A stretch of DNA of 64,000 nt from Asaia platycodi JCM 25414 (GCF_000614545.1 NZ_BAKW01000020.1:1-64000), one strand, 5' to 3'. Shown: positions 39,662 through 49,414, counted from the first letter of the stretch. Notes: generated by a model from the letters alone, not told the origin. Translations and numbers: made by a program.

Positions 39662-40675
39662 ATGCCCGACACCTTGACCACTTCACGCCCGCAAGCGTCC
39701 TCGGAACAGGGATCTGAAGCGCAAACGCTTCGTGTCCTCCTGGCCGGGCCGCGTGGCTTTTGCGCCGGCGTCGATCGGGCCATCCGCGTGGTGGAAGAAG
39801 CTTTGCGCCGCTATGGCGCGCCCGTCTATGTCCGCCATGAGATCGTGCATAATCGCACCGTCGTCGAGAATCTCGAAGAGCAGGGCGCGATTTTCGTTGA
39901 AGAGCTCGACGAAGTGCCCGCCGATGGTCATGTCGTGTTTTCGGCTCACGGCGTGCCGAAATCGGTGCCTGCCGAAGCGCAGCGCCGCAACCTGCTTTAT
40001 CTGGATGCGACCTGTCCGCTTGTATCGAAGGTCCATCGCGAAGCCGAGCGTCATTTCGCCGGTGGCGGTTCCGATGCCCGCCATATTCTGATGATCGGTC
40101 ATGCAGGCCACCCCGAAGTGGTCGGCACCATGGGCCAGCTTCCGAACGGCGCTGTGACGCTGATCAACGATGCGGAAGAAGCACGCACCGTGCAGCCTGC
40201 CGACCCGTCGCGCCTTGCCTTCATCACGCAGACGACACTCTCGGTCGACGATACCTCCGAGATCGTGGCGATTCTGCGCGAGCGTTTCCCGCTGATCGAA
40301 GGGCCGAAGAAGGAAGATATCTGCTACGCCACCACCAATCGCCAGGAAGCGGTCAAGGCGATTGCGCCTGAGAGCGACCTGGTGATCGTGATCGGCTCGC
40401 CCAATTCGTCGAATTCGCAGCGTCTGCGTGAGGTGGCCGAGCGTTCGGGCGCCAAGCGAGCCCTGCTGGTGCCCAAGCTCGCCTCACTTGACTGGAGCGC
40501 GCTCGAAGGAGTGAGCACGGTCGGCATCACTGCGGGGGCATCGGCGCCTGAATCTCTGGTTCAGGAAATGGTCGATGCCTTGTCGACACGCTACAAGCTT
40601 CAGATCGAAGAGCGTATCGTGAAGAAGGAAAATGTGGCGTTCCGTCTGCCGAGCCCGCTCGGCGAGCCTGTCTGA
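39662..40675 (+). CDS. ispH: 4-hydroxy-3-methylbut-2-enyl diphosphate reductase
   Basis: 337 residues. IspH reduces HMBPP to IPP/DMAPP in the last step of the MEP isoprenoid pathway, using a [4Fe-4S] cluster. The three cluster Cys lie in [22 protein letters not shown] and [25 protein letters not shown] is the substrate loop. I chose ATG 39662 ([10 protein letters not shown]); the open frame extends 46 codons upstream without family match. The frame is intact. thrB follows after 45 bases. Confidence 0.95.
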   Translation: MPDTLTTSRPQASSEQGSEAQTLRVLLAGPRGFCAGVDRAIRVVEEALRRYGAPVYVRHEIVHNRTVVENLEEQGAIFVEELDEVPADGHVVFSAHGVPKSVPAEAQRRNLLYLDATCPLVSKVHREAERHFAGGGSDARHILMIGHAGHPEVVGTMGQLPNGAVTLINDAEEARTVQPADPSRLAFITQTTLSVDDTSEIVAILRERFPLIEGPKKEDICYATTNRQEAVKAIAPESDLVIVIGSPNSSNSQRLREVAERSGAKRALLVPKLASLDWSALEGVSTVGITAGASAPESLVQEMVDALSTRYKLQIEERIVKKENVAFRLPSPLGEPV

Positions 40676-40720
40676 GGGCTGACGAAACCATCATGACCTT
40701 CCTGTTTTCCGCCTGAGATC

Positions 40721-41683
40721 ATGGCGGTCTATACAACCATACCGTCGGAGAGGCTTGAGACCTTTCTGGCGGATTACGATCTCGGGCCGCTCGTGCAGAT
40801 CGACGGCATTGCCGAGGGTGTCGAGAATACCAATTACCTGCTCGAAACAGAGGCAGGACGGTCCATTCTCACGCTCTACGAAAAGCGCGTTCGTGCCGAA
40901 GAACTGCCCTGGTTTCTGGGGTTGATGCAGCATCTTTCCCGCCGTGGGCTTAAATGTCCGACGCCAGTCGTCGCTCGTGACGGGGTGGCGCTTCGCCGCC
41001 TTATGGACAAGCCTGCATCCATTACGACTTTTCTGCCAGGCCGACCGATTACGACGATTACCCCTTCTGCCTGTTTCAGCCTGGGGCAGTCTCTGGCACG
41101 CTTTCATCTTCTGGGTGAGGATTTCAGAGCGAAGCGGGCGAATTCTCTCGGGCCGCAAGCCTGGAAGCCCCTTCTTGATTCCTGCAACGGCGCGGGCGAT
41201 TCGCTTCGTCCTGACCTGACGTGCGAGCTTGGCGAGGCCATCGGCACTGTGCTGCGCGACTGGCCCGCACAAGGCGCGCTTCCGACGGGTCAGATCCATG
41301 CAGATCTGTTTCCCGATAATGTCTTCTTTCAGGAAGGCAGTGTATCCGGTCTGATCGATTTCTATTTCGCCTGCACGGATTTGCTGGCCTATGATCTGGC
41401 GATCTGCCTCAATGCCTGGTGCTTTCCGGATGACGTCACGGCGTCGCCCGCGCTGATGGCCGGCCTGATGGGGGGATATCAATCGGTTCGCCCGCTCAAG
41501 CCCGAAGAGAAGGCAGCTCTTCCCGTCCTCGTGCAGGGGGCGGCGATACGCTTCCTTTTGACCCGGCTTTATGACTGGGTGAATACGCCACAAGACGCCA
41601 TCGTGACCCGCAAGGACCCACTGGCTTATTATCACCGTCTGATGGCATGGCGTGACGACGCGAAGGGGCTTTTACATGTCTGA
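40721..41683 (+). CDS. thrB: Homoserine kinase (ThrB, APH-fold type)
   Basis: 320 residues of the aminoglycoside-phosphotransferase-fold homoserine kinase found in alphaproteobacteria. [20 protein letters not shown] and [15 protein letters not shown] are N-terminal signatures. The catalytic loop is [14 protein letters not shown] and the metal site is [11 protein letters not shown]. It phosphorylates homoserine for threonine synthesis. Its stop overlaps the rnhA start by 8 bases. The frame is intact. Confidence 0.93.
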   Translation: MAVYTTIPSERLETFLADYDLGPLVQIDGIAEGVENTNYLLETEAGRSILTLYEKRVRAEELPWFLGLMQHLSRRGLKCPTPVVARDGVALRRLMDKPASITTFLPGRPITTITPSACFSLGQSLARFHLLGEDFRAKRANSLGPQAWKPLLDSCNGAGDSLRPDLTCELGEAIGTVLRDWPAQGALPTGQIHADLFPDNVFFQEGSVSGLIDFYFACTDLLAYDLAICLNAWCFPDDVTASPALMAGLMGGYQSVRPLKPEEKAALPVLVQGAAIRFLLTRLYDWVNTPQDAIVTRKDPLAYYHRLMAWRDDAKGLLHV

Positions 41684-42152
41684 AGATGACAAGGCCCCTC
41701 TGCCCGACGATGCCCCTTTTGTCGAAATCTGGACCGATGGCGGGTGCAAGCCCAATCCGGGGCCGGGTGGCTGGGGGGCGCTCCTTTGCTCCATGGGGCA
41801 TGAGCGTGAGCTTTCGGGCGGTGAGCAGGAAACCACGAATAACCGTATGGAACTGACTGCCGCTGCTGAAGCGCTCGAGGCACTCAAGCGTCCCTGCAAG
41901 GTCACGCTGCATACGGATAGCGAATATCTGCGTAATGGTATCACGCGCTGGCATACGGGCTGGGTGCGTCGCAACTGGCGCAATGCTGCCGGTGACCCTG
42001 TGAAAAATCTCGATCTCTGGAAGCGTATTCTGGCAGCGGAGAAGCGCCATAAGGTCGAATGGCTCTGGGTGCGCGGCCATAGTGGCAATGTGAATAACGA
42101 ACGCGTCGATCAGATCGCGACAGCTGCCCGCGAATCGATCGAGCACGGCTGA
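41676..42152 (+). CDS. rnhA: Ribonuclease HI
   Basis: 158 residues. It cleaves RNA in RNA-DNA hybrids. The catalytic carboxylates lie in [18 protein letters not shown] (Asp), [13 protein letters not shown] (Glu), [12 protein letters not shown] (Asp) and the His/Asp in [18 protein letters not shown] 41676 with AAGGGGC upstream overlaps the thrB end. The order thrB-rnhA is common in alphaproteobacteria. The frame is intact. Confidence 0.95.
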   Translation: MSEDDKAPLPDDAPFVEIWTDGGCKPNPGPGGWGALLCSMGHERELSGGEQETTNNRMELTAAAEALEALKRPCKVTLHTDSEYLRNGITRWHTGWVRRNWRNAAGDPVKNLDLWKRILAAEKRHKVEWLWVRGHSGNVNNERVDQIATAARESIEHG

Positions 42153-42161
42153 CTGAGCGCT

Positions 42162-42192
42162 ACGGGAGAGCGGTCAGACGCCTCTCTCCCGT
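42162..42192. terminator. Hairpin between rnhA and a convergent gene
   Basis: ACGGGAGAG and CTCTCCCGT form a perfect 9-base stem with a 13-base loop, 10 bases past the rnhA stop and 23 bases before the stop of the minus-strand binding-protein gene. It is followed by TCACCCTTG. It is likely shared by both. Confidence 0.55.
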
Positions 42193-42214
42193 TCACCCTT
42201 GATCGAAAGAGGGC

Positions 42215-43159
42215 TCAGACGGCGAGGCAGATGCGATGGGCGATATCGGTCGTTTTGTCGGCATCGGGCATCAGGCCGATCAGTTTGAGTTCATCGACAT
42301 ATTGCTCGACCTGCACCCGGAAGGGATGCCCCGTCACAGCGTGACTCGCGATTTCACGATCGAGCATACCCTGGGCTTCTTCCGGCGCATCGGTGTCCTT
42401 CTTCCATAAACGCGCCAGTTCGTCGCGATGGGCCGGAAATTCGTTCTGTGCATCCTGCAAGGCGGCGGTGAGCGCTGCGGCAAGGCCTGGATCCTGCGTC
42501 AGAGCCTTGGTGGCCACCCCCAAAGTGAGATCGATCCGCTCTCGTTCGGCGCCGGTCATGCTGTCGAGCATGTTCCAGCTCACACCTTTGGTCTGTTGGA
42601 GGATTCTCCATCCAATCGGATCATGCACGGCGACGGCATCGAGATCTCCGGCACGAAGGGCGTCGGCCATGTCATCGGCAGTGATCGCGACCCATTGTAC
42701 CGAATCGGTCGGATGCAGGCCACGGCGCCGAAGCTGGATGCTGACAAATCGGCGATCCGCTCCTTCGAGACTCAGGACACCGATCTTTTTGCCGGCGAGA
42801 TTGCCGATTTTGTGCAGATTGAGAGCGCGTCTGACGAGCAGACGATAGCTGCCGCCGCGCACACCACAGGCGAGGCGCGCAGGCAATTCGTTTTCCTCAT
42901 CCTGATAGAGCGCAGGCAGCCAGTCGAGCAGGGGGCTCAACGCCGCATCGGCGCGATTGGTGACGACCGCGTCGATGGCGCTGTTGCCACCTGGTGTTTC
43001 CACCAGATCGACTGTCAGATTGTAGCGTCCGAAAATGCCCTGCTGGCACAGCCAGAGCAGGGGGTCGTAATCGGGTTCAGGCCAGGCGAGACGGATATGG
43101 CGCTTCTTGCCATCGGTCTGAATGGGCTTGTGACGATGGAAGAAGTTCCGCGTTTGCAA
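42215..43159 (-). CDS. ABC-type substrate-binding protein (NrtA/SsuA/THI5-like); N-terminus uncertain
   Basis: About 314 residues of a periplasmic binding protein type 2: HIRLAWPEPDYDPLLWLCQQ, VDLVETPGGNSAIDAVVTNR, GKKIGVLSLEGADRRFV and LDAVAVHDPIGWRIL. This fits nitrate/sulfonate/taurine or thiamine-precursor binding proteins. The frame can only start at TTG 43159, without a signal peptide. In another frame just upstream lies SASRRLLLMGAGGVILLQPC, which looks like a twin-arginine export signal with a possible lipobox Cys. A one-base loss near 43160 would join them, so the true protein is probably exported. No permease gene is adjacent. Confidence 0.7.
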   Translation of the reverse strand: MQTRNFFHRHKPIQTDGKKRHIRLAWPEPDYDPLLWLCQQGIFGRYNLTVDLVETPGGNSAIDAVVTNRADAALSPLLDWLPALYQDEENELPARLACGVRGGSYRLLVRRALNLHKIGNLAGKKIGVLSLEGADRRFVSIQLRRRGLHPTDSVQWVAITADDMADALRAGDLDAVAVHDPIGWRILQQTKGVSWNMLDSMTGAERERIDLTLGVATKALTQDPGLAAALTAALQDAQNEFPAHRDELARLWKKDTDAPEEAQGMLDREIASHAVTGHPFRVQVEQYVDELKLIGLMPDADKTTDIAHRICLAV

Positions 43160-43302
43160 GGCTGTAGCAGGATAACGCCCCCTGCACCCATGAGAAGAAG
43201 ACGACGGGAAGCGCTGCCATCAGAAGAATGACTCCATATGCAAAAAAAATGACAAAGGGGGTTTACCCCATGAAAAGCTTTCGCTAGATAGTGCCTCGCC
43301 GG

Positions 43303-43378
43303 TCCCGAATAGCTCAGTTGGTAGAGCAAGCGACTGTTAATCGCTGGGTCGTAGGTTCGAGTCCTACTTCGGGAGCCA
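43303..43378 (+). tRNA. tRNA-Asn (anticodon GTT)
   Basis: A 76-base cloverleaf: acceptor TCCCGAA/TTCGGGA, D-arm GCTCAGTTGGTAGAGC, anticodon loop CTGTTAA with GTT, T-arm GTAGGTTCGAGTCCTAC, discriminator G and encoded CCA. Confidence 0.96.
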
Positions 43379-43397
43379 GGCATTTTTCCCCTTAAAA

Positions 43398-44658
43398 TCA
43401 TGTTTCATCCGGCCTGATCGTATCGAGGCGATCGAGCGTCCACAGACGCGGAAACATCCTGATCCAGAGCCCTGCGACGATCAGTGTGCCGATACCGCCC
43501 GCGACGACAGCGGCTTCGGTTCCAATGGCGGTGGCCAGCATGCCGCTCTCAAATTCCCCCAACTGATTGCTGGAGCCGATGAACAGCATGTTGACGGCCG
43601 AAACGCGGCCACGCATGCCATCAGGTGTTGCCAATTGCGTCAGTGCCCCACGTACGACCACGCTCACCACGTCAGCCGCGCCGAGAACAGCGAGAGACAG
43701 CACTGACAGGGCAAGAGAGTGCGAGATGCCGAACACGATCGTGGCGATGCCAAAAATACCGACCGAAGCGAACATGATCGGCCCGGCATGGCTCTTGAGC
43801 GGATAGCGCGCAAGGAACAATGAGCCGAGCAGGGCGCCGATTGCGGGAGAGGCTCTCAGAATGCCAAGCCGATGGGGCCAAGATGCAGGATGTCATCGGC
43901 ATAGACTGGCAGCATGGCAGTGGCGCCGCCCAGCAACACGGCGAACAGGTCGAGGGAGATGGCCCCCAGCAGATCGCGCCGACGACGCAGGAACGCGATT
44001 CCGCCAAACAGCGATTCGAGGCTCATGGGCGAGCGGCTTCCCACATAGGGGCGGAGCTTGAGAAGTGTGGTCGAAATCAGGGCGACCGAAAAACCTATGG
44101 CACAGGTCAGGTAGCAGAAATCGGCGCCCAAGCCGTAAAGCAGGCCCCCGAGAGACGGCCGATGATCGAGGCTGTCTGAAACAAAGACGCCGAAAGAGCC
44201 GCCGCCTTCGGGAATTGGGCGGGTGTGGCGATCGAGGGCAGAAATGTCTGCTGACACGGGCCTTCGAAAGAGCGCAGCGCGCCGAAACAGGCGACGAGTA
44301 CATAAAGTGCCCAGGGAGCGAGCTGTCCTGTGAAGCTCAGGAGCGCCATGGCAAACGCGCCAATGATCTCGATTGTCTGACAGATCTGCACAATACGCTT
44401 GCGATTATAGCGATCGGCCACATGGCCAGAGATGAAGACCAAGGCCAGCATGGGCAGAAACTGCGCAAGGCCGATGAGGCCGAGTGCCGCCACGCTATGG
44501 GTCAATGCATAGGTCTGCCATGCGACCGCAACGGCAAGAACCTGGGCGGAAAGCGCGGAAAGGGTGCGCCCGGCAAGAAAGGGGCGCAGGCCGACGATGG
44601 CGCTCAGGGCATCGTTTGGCGCGGGGGAGGGTTCAGTGGGGGTATGGGGGTCTGGCAT
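43398..44658 (-). CDS. MFS transporter (DHA3/enterobactin exporter-like), two frameshifts
   Basis: About 420 residues. ATG 44658 (MPDPHTPTEPSPAPNDAL) is followed by membrane segments such as ALSAQVLAVAVAWQTYALTH, with the loop motif GHVADRYNRKRIVQICQ. Frame breaks near 44150 (IIGPSLGGLLYGLGADF restored) and near 43863 (GLGILRASPAIGALLG restored), each fitting one lost base. The family exports siderophores or drugs. It stands alone on the minus strand between a tRNA and csaA. Confidence 0.82.
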
Positions 44659-44798
44659 GGCGTCTTCACTATAAGCAGAGGGCGTGAGGCAGAGCCAGCG
44701 CGCAGCCGTATCGAGTCGATTGCATTTCGACGGCCTTGCAGGCAGGTTCCGCCGATGAACCCAGAACGTGATCTCCCCGCCGAATCGCGGCATCCGCC

Positions 44799-45107
44799 AT
44801 GCCTTCCGATCCTGTGCAGCCCGATATCCGTGTCGGGACAGTCGCCTCGGCGCGAGAAGAGGGCGATAAAATGATGCTCTGGATCGATTTCGGGGCACTT
44901 CTGGGTGTCCGCCGCGCCACAATGGCCCTCACGAAACGCTATGAGGCGCCGCAGCTTGTTGGCAGGCAAGTTTGTGCTGTGGTTAATCCGCAGCTGCATA
45001 CCGCTTCTGTGAATCAAGTTCTGGCGCTCGGCATGCCTGATCGTTCCGGCGACATGGTTCTGATCTGCCCGGATCGCCGGGTGCCAGATGGAGGAAAATT
45101 GTTCTGA
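44799..45107 (+). CDS. csaA: CsaA-like tRNA-binding domain protein
   Basis: 102 residues, an OB-fold tRNA-binding domain protein: DIRVGTVASAREEGDKMMLW, RRATMALTKRYEAPQLVGRQ and QVLALGMPD. CsaA proteins are dimeric tRNA-binding/chaperone-like proteins. Its stop overlaps the next ATG (TGATG), so it is coupled to the phosphoribosyltransferase gene. The frame is intact. Confidence 0.85.
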   Translation: MPSDPVQPDIRVGTVASAREEGDKMMLWIDFGALLGVRRATMALTKRYEAPQLVGRQVCAVVNPQLHTASVNQVLALGMPDRSGDMVLICPDRRVPDGGKLF

Positions 45108-45589
45108 TGGCTACCAACTACGCAACCGTCACCTGGGACCAGCTGCATCGCGATGCGCGTACCCTTGCCTCGGCCCTGATGGCGCGTGGCGCGTTCAAGG
45201 GCATCGTTGCTGTCACACGTGGCGGTCTGATTCCTGCTGCTATCATTGCCCGTGAGCTCGATTGCCGTCTTGTCGAATCCATTTCGGTCATCAGCTATTC
45301 GGGGGAGAGCGCGGAGGACCAGAAGCAGCCACGCGTGGTCAAGGCTCCTGTCGCTGCGGGCGATGGCGAAGGGTTTCTGGTGATCGACGATCTGGTCGAT
45401 TCTGGTGAGACGGCCAAGGTCGTGCGCGACGTGCTGCCCAAGGCGCATTTTGCCTGCCTCTATGCAAAACCCAACGGTAAACCGCACACCGATCAATATG
45501 TGATGGAAGTGGCGCAGGATACCTGGGTGCTGTTCCCGTGGGACACCGCACCGCTCTTTGTGCCGCCTCTGGCGCGTAACCTCGGATAA
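45107..45589 (+). CDS. gpt: Xanthine(-guanine) phosphoribosyltransferase
   Basis: 160 residues of the purine salvage enzyme that converts xanthine/guanine and PRPP to XMP/GMP. The PRPP motif is FLVIDDLVDSGETAKVV; AVTRGGLIPAAIIARELD and DTWVLFPWDTAPLF match Gpt. ATG overlaps the csaA stop by one base. The frame is intact. Confidence 0.93.
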   Translation: MATNYATVTWDQLHRDARTLASALMARGAFKGIVAVTRGGLIPAAIIARELDCRLVESISVISYSGESAEDQKQPRVVKAPVAAGDGEGFLVIDDLVDSGETAKVVRDVLPKAHFACLYAKPNGKPHTDQYVMEVAQDTWVLFPWDTAPLFVPPLARNLG

Positions 45590-45653
45590 TTCTTCACTTT
45601 TTTCAAAAACGCGTCTTTCACCCTGTCGCGAGTTGCGGTAGGGTCCGCGCGTT

Positions 45654-45730
45654 CGGGGCGTGGCGCAGCCTGGTAGCGCGCTTGTTTTGGGTACAAGAGG
45701 CCCCCGGTTCGATTCCGGGCGCCCCGACCA
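45654..45730 (+). tRNA. tRNA-Pro (anticodon TGG)
   Basis: A 77-base cloverleaf: acceptor CGGGGCG/CGCCCCG, D-arm GCGCAGCCTGGTAGCGC, anticodon loop TTTGGGT with TGG, T-arm CCCGGTTCGATTCCGGG, encoded CCA. Confidence 0.96.
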
Positions 45731-45751
45731 CCACCAGGGTTCAAGAGGTAA

Positions 45752-45828
45752 GCGCCCTTAGCTCAGTTGGATAGAGCAACAGCCTTCTAAGCTGTGGGTC
45801 GCTGGTTCGAATCCAGCAGGGCGCGCCA
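45752..45828 (+). tRNA. tRNA-Arg (anticodon TCT)
   Basis: A 77-base cloverleaf: acceptor GCGCCCT/AGGGCGC, D-arm GCTCAGTTGGATAGAGC, anticodon loop CTTCTAA with TCT, T-arm GCTGGTTCGAATCCAGC, discriminator G and encoded CCA. It lies 21 bases after tRNA-Pro, so both probably come from one transcript. Confidence 0.96.
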
Positions 45829-46520
45829 TTTTTCCAGACATTTGGCCCCCTGAGTTTGCAGATTGTTTCCATGCACTATGGGTGGGTTGCCTAATCTCCC
45901 ACGAGATCAGCCTTGCAGCGCTTATTCCGAGCAGGACAGTCCTTGTCGTCTGATGCTTCGGTCTGCGATTGCGGCCTCTGTGCGCAGCCTATGCCTTGGC
46001 CAGCTTGTCACACTGGCGCTGCGCCGGTCCCCGCGCTGCCGGTGCGGGGATTCCGGCATCTTTTCTCACTCTGCTGCGCGTTCATCCGGCTGGAAAAGAG
46101 TGCGCGTCCAAGCTGGGTTCATGCTTGTCTCGGCCGTAATCCCGCGCAAAGGTTAAGCTCCTCGGTGCTTAACGCTTGGCGATTTCGGGCCGCTCTGGCG
46201 CCCCTGACGCATTATTAGCCTGACAGGGCGACGAGAGTGAGCAAGCAACCAACCATTGACGACGCCATAAGTCTGTCGATGGTGGAATATCCAAATCTCT
46301 TCGATCGCAATTGATCGTCAGTCTCTGGGCATTGTTGAACTAATAAAGAATGGATAAATCGAGAGTATAGCCGCGAAGGAGGGGAGCGTCCTTTTCGCGC
46401 CCGATCTTTCGGCCCCAATAGCAACCGCGCAATAATCTTCGGGCTTACATACCGGCGGCCGCTCATTCCTTGTCCTCCACGAGCGGCGTACCCGACAACT
46501 TTCATTTCTGAATTCAGACT
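45829..46520. other. Gene-poor region after the tRNA pair
   Basis: About 690 bases without a supportable gene. Short open frames on both strands (45863-46218 plus; 46215-46505 minus) give no recognisable product and overlap each other. At about 46326 the text GGGCATTGTTGAACTAATAA resembles the terminal repeat of IS903-group IS5 elements, but no matching partner or transposase was found. Together with the IS remnant that follows, the region looks like a graveyard of insertions downstream of tRNA genes. Confidence 0.5.
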
Positions 46521-47131
46521 GGCGCTACAGTTGCGCTTTTCTGGGAGTTCTGAGTCTATGGGTAACCATGATTTTGAGCGAGATGAATGGCGCGACCTCT
46601 GTTGAGGATCTCCTTGTACTGACGCTGGAGGCGCTACGGGACGTCAAGGCTGGGATGAGGCCGGTGTTCGGGCAGGAGCGGATTGCTGTGTCTGCAGGAC
46701 GCTTCTTGGAAACGCTGCTGGGTAATGAGTCACGCGAGACAAGGTGAATGCGCGCTGAGGCAGCGGTCGAAGGAAGGCGCTGGCGGATAGAGGAAGGCTA
46801 TTGGAAACCGCGAGAAACGAGTTCGGCCTTGATCATAACGAGACCTGCTTCTGGCACGGCTCACAACGCCATGTCTCGCTGGTCATGCTCGCCTACGCGA
46901 TGATGGCCGCCGTGCGCTCTTAGGCCAATGCCGCGGCGCTCAGAAGAAGCCCATTGCCAACACGCAAAAGCTCATCTGGTGGTCAATCCAGGAACTCCGC
47001 CGCTTCGCCGCGAAGGCCACACAGGCTCAGATCCCTATCCCGCATATCCTCCGATGGTCCGTCTTTCGGCGGCCCCATCAAGCCACCGCATATCTCTCAC
47101 GCACCCAAACAAAGGCGCAACTGTAGTGCTA
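46521..47131 (+). mobile_element. IS701-like insertion sequence, internally deleted
   Basis: About 610 bases bounded by imperfect terminal inverted repeats. The left end reads GCGCTACAGTTGCGCTTTTC (46522 on). The right end, read on the minus strand from 47129, is GCACTACAGTTGCGCCTTTG; 17 of 20 positions match. Between them lie both ends of an IS701-type transposase gene with the middle missing. A full element would be roughly three times longer. The right flank reads CTAG, in keeping with the YTAR-type targets of IS701, but a clear target duplication on the left is not seen. It cannot move by itself; a full-length relative elsewhere could mobilise it. Confidence 0.65.
46568..47126 (+). pseudogene. 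IS701-family transposase, internal deletion and degenerate
   Basis: The N-terminal part (ALRDVKAGMRPVFGQERIAV then GRFLETLLGNESRETR) matches the start of IS701 transposases. After MRAEAA the sequence jumps near 46765 to the C-terminal part GRRWRIEEG, then ETARNEFGLDHNET, WHGSQRHVSLVMLAYAMMAA and, after a stop, KKPIANTQKLIWWSIQELRR and IPHILRWSVFRRPHQA, ending at TAG 47126. Roughly 250 or more residues, including most of the catalytic core, are lost. A frameshift and an in-frame stop add to the decay. This is true degeneration, not just a sequencing slip. Confidence 0.75.
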
Positions 47132-47479
47132 GAATTGCGGGCGATCTCACCTTGAGCGGCACGTTCATGATGGCGCTCTGTGCCATTCTCGCCCGCTTCT
47201 CGCCGAGGCCGGCTCAAGGCTCACGCTGCAATTCTCTATCTGCTCGTCATTCGTATCGCGATGAACACCAAGCGTGCGGCTAATGCGGACGATGAGCGGC
47301 TTGGGTCCTGAATGCATCGCATCGGCAGGAATCGTATTTCCCGGCAAACGAGCCCTTTTTTAGTCTTGCGGCTTTTATTTGCGCTTCTGGAACGAACCAA
47401 ATCGTCGTAGGAGCGAAGGCGGAACAGAGTCCGGATGCCCGGTCATGCGCTGGAGCCGAAATGTCGCTTGGAATTAGGC
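47132..47479. other. Intergenic region before the sensor kinase
   Basis: About 350 bases between the IS remnant and the HWE kinase. No gene, RNA or clear promoter is recognised; it presumably contains the kinase promoter. Confidence 0.4.
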
Positions 47480-49414
47480 ATGGTCGATAAGAAGCCTCGC
47501 TCGATCGGTATCGAAGCCTATGAGATTTTCGATACGCCACCTGAGCGTGGCTATGACGATCTCGTCTCTCTGGCGGCACAGATCTGCAACACGCAAACTG
47601 CGATTGTGAGCCTGATCGGCAAGGATCGCCAATGGTTCAAGGCGCGTTTTGGCACCTCGCTATGTCAGACAGCGCTGGATGGTTCGATCTGTCGCTGGGT
47701 CGTCGATCATGACTGTCTGATAGAAGTCGAAGACCTCACGACCGACCCGCGAACACGTCAGAGTCCTCTCGTCCTGGAGGCGCCGGAGATCCGTTTTTAC
47801 GCGGGCGTGCCGTTGCGTACGCCCTTCGGTACGATCGGTGCATTGGCTGTCATCGACGATGCCCCACGTCCGGGTGGCCTGGTCCCGGCACAGCGTGAGG
47901 CGCTGGCCAAACTCTCCAGTCTCGTGGTTGACCTTCTTGAGCTCCGCAGGCGCAGCGCAGCGCTCGATGCGACACAGAAACGCTGGCACAGCCTTTTCCA
48001 GACCATGGATGAGGGATATTTTCTTGCGCAGGCGTTGCGCGATGAAACAGGCCGCTTCTTCGACTGGGTCTATCATGAGGTCAATCCGGCCTGGGAGCGC
48101 CATGTAGGTATTCCGGCCGCTTCGGTTATCGGCGCAACCTATGCAGCGCTTTTCCCTTTTGTGGAGGCTGACTGGATCGATCTTGCGGCGAAAGCGCTGG
48201 ACAACGATCAGCCCGTTCCATTCGTCCAGCGCGTCAAGGCGACAGGGCGCTGGTATGAAGGCACGTTTTACCCGGTCGGCCAGGGATTTTTTTCAGCAAC
48301 GTTCCGGGATGTTACCAGTCAGATCGCCTCGCGTAATCGTCAGGCCGGTCTGATCGCTCTTGGCGACGTGTTGCGCGACGAACGCGATATTGGAATCATG
48401 ATCAGTCAGGCCATGGCCGTGATCGGCCAGGCCCTGAGCGCCGACCGGGCGACGTATGGTGAACTCGATCATGATATCGAGACCATCTCTGTCGCCGAAG
48501 GGTGGGCTCTGCCCGGCATGCCGCCCATCAAGGGCGTCTATCGCTTCGACGATTACGGGCGTCTGCGCGAGACGCTTCTCGCGGGCGAGGCGCTCGTCAT
48601 TACCGATATCCTGACCGACCCACGCACACGCGATGATAGTGCGGGGTGGCTCGCCCTCAAGGCGCGTGGCGTCATCAATGTGCCGGTGCGTGAGGACGGA
48701 CGAAATGTCGCGCTCATGCTGGTGCATTTTACTGCGCCTCACGACTGGACGAGCGAGGAAATTCCCTGGCTTCATAATGCCGCCGATCGTCTTGAACTCG
48801 CCATTGCGCGCAGGCGGGCAGACGAGCTTCAGAACGTGATCAATGGCGAGATTGCCCACCGATTGCGCAACACACTGGCTATGGTTCAGGCCGTTGCACG
48901 CATGACGCTGCGCGATGCGCTGTCAAAGGAGGAGGCAAGTCGGTTTTATGAGCGGCTGCAATCTCTGGGGCGTGCCCATGATCTGCTTCACTGCGACGAA
49001 CAGCGGGCTGCAATACTTGGCGATCTCATCGCCAATATTCTGAAAGATGCTTCTGTATTCGAGCGATGCCAGATTATGGGGCCTATTCTGCGTCTTGGCT
49101 CGCGAGCTGCCATGTCCACCGCGTTGCTCATTCACGAAATGACAACAAATGCCTGTAAACACGGGGCGCTTTCAGTATCTGAAGGCAGAGTCATTATCAC
49201 ATGGCAGATTGAGCCGACACAGACGGGGAGCGATCTCGTGCTCTTCTGGCAGGAGCTAGGCGGTCCGCCCGTCAAGGAACCAACCAAAGGTGGCTTCGGA
49301 TCACGTTTAATATCCTTTGGACTCATTGGAACGGGAGGCGTTTCCCTGCGCTATGAGCAGGAAGGTCTGTCGGCCAGCTTCCGGGCCGACGCAGAAAAGA
49401 TCATGAGGACGTAA
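47480..49414 (+). CDS. HWE-family sensor histidine kinase (GAF-PAS-GAF-HWE)
   Basis: 644 residues from ATG 47480 (MVDKKPRSIGIEAYEIFDTP). The N-terminal GAF domain (about 15-165) has AQICNTQTAIVSLIGKDRQW and FYAGVPLRTPFGTIGALAVI. A PAS-like segment is at about 170-290 (RWHSLFQTMDEGYFLAQALR, ATFRDVTSQIASRN). A second GAF (about 300-445) follows. The kinase has H-box GEIAHRLRNTLAMVQAVA and N-box LIHEMTTNACKHGAL. It has no membrane segment, so it is cytoplasmic. The stop overlaps the next gene (TAATG), a lone receiver protein that is its probable partner. It belongs to the same kinase class as the bacteriophytochrome in this window. Confidence 0.88.
   Translation: MVDKKPRSIGIEAYEIFDTPPERGYDDLVSLAAQICNTQTAIVSLIGKDRQWFKARFGTSLCQTALDGSICRWVVDHDCLIEVEDLTTDPRTRQSPLVLEAPEIRFYAGVPLRTPFGTIGALAVIDDAPRPGGLVPAQREALAKLSSLVVDLLELRRRSAALDATQKRWHSLFQTMDEGYFLAQALRDETGRFFDWVYHEVNPAWERHVGIPAASVIGATYAALFPFVEADWIDLAAKALDNDQPVPFVQRVKATGRWYEGTFYPVGQGFFSATFRDVTSQIASRNRQAGLIALGDVLRDERDIGIMISQAMAVIGQALSADRATYGELDHDIETISVAEGWALPGMPPIKGVYRFDDYGRLRETLLAGEALVITDILTDPRTRDDSAGWLALKARGVINVPVREDGRNVALMLVHFTAPHDWTSEEIPWLHNAADRLELAIARRRADELQNVINGEIAHRLRNTLAMVQAVARMTLRDALSKEEASRFYERLQSLGRAHDLLHCDEQRAAILGDLIANILKDASVFERCQIMGPILRLGSRAAMSTALLIHEMTTNACKHGALSVSEGRVIITWQIEPTQTGSDLVLFWQELGGPPVKEPTKGGFGSRLISFGLIGTGGVSLRYEQEGLSASFRADAEKIMRT

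Noticed and set aside
45863..46218. Two overlapping open frames after tRNA-Arg
   Set aside because: Neither product is recognisable and they overlap in different frames of the same strand; composition suggests chance frames.
46326..46347. IS903-group-like terminal repeat (GGGCATTGTTGAACTAATAA)
   Set aside because: No partner repeat and no transposase text were found nearby; resemblance alone is too weak for a mobile element call.
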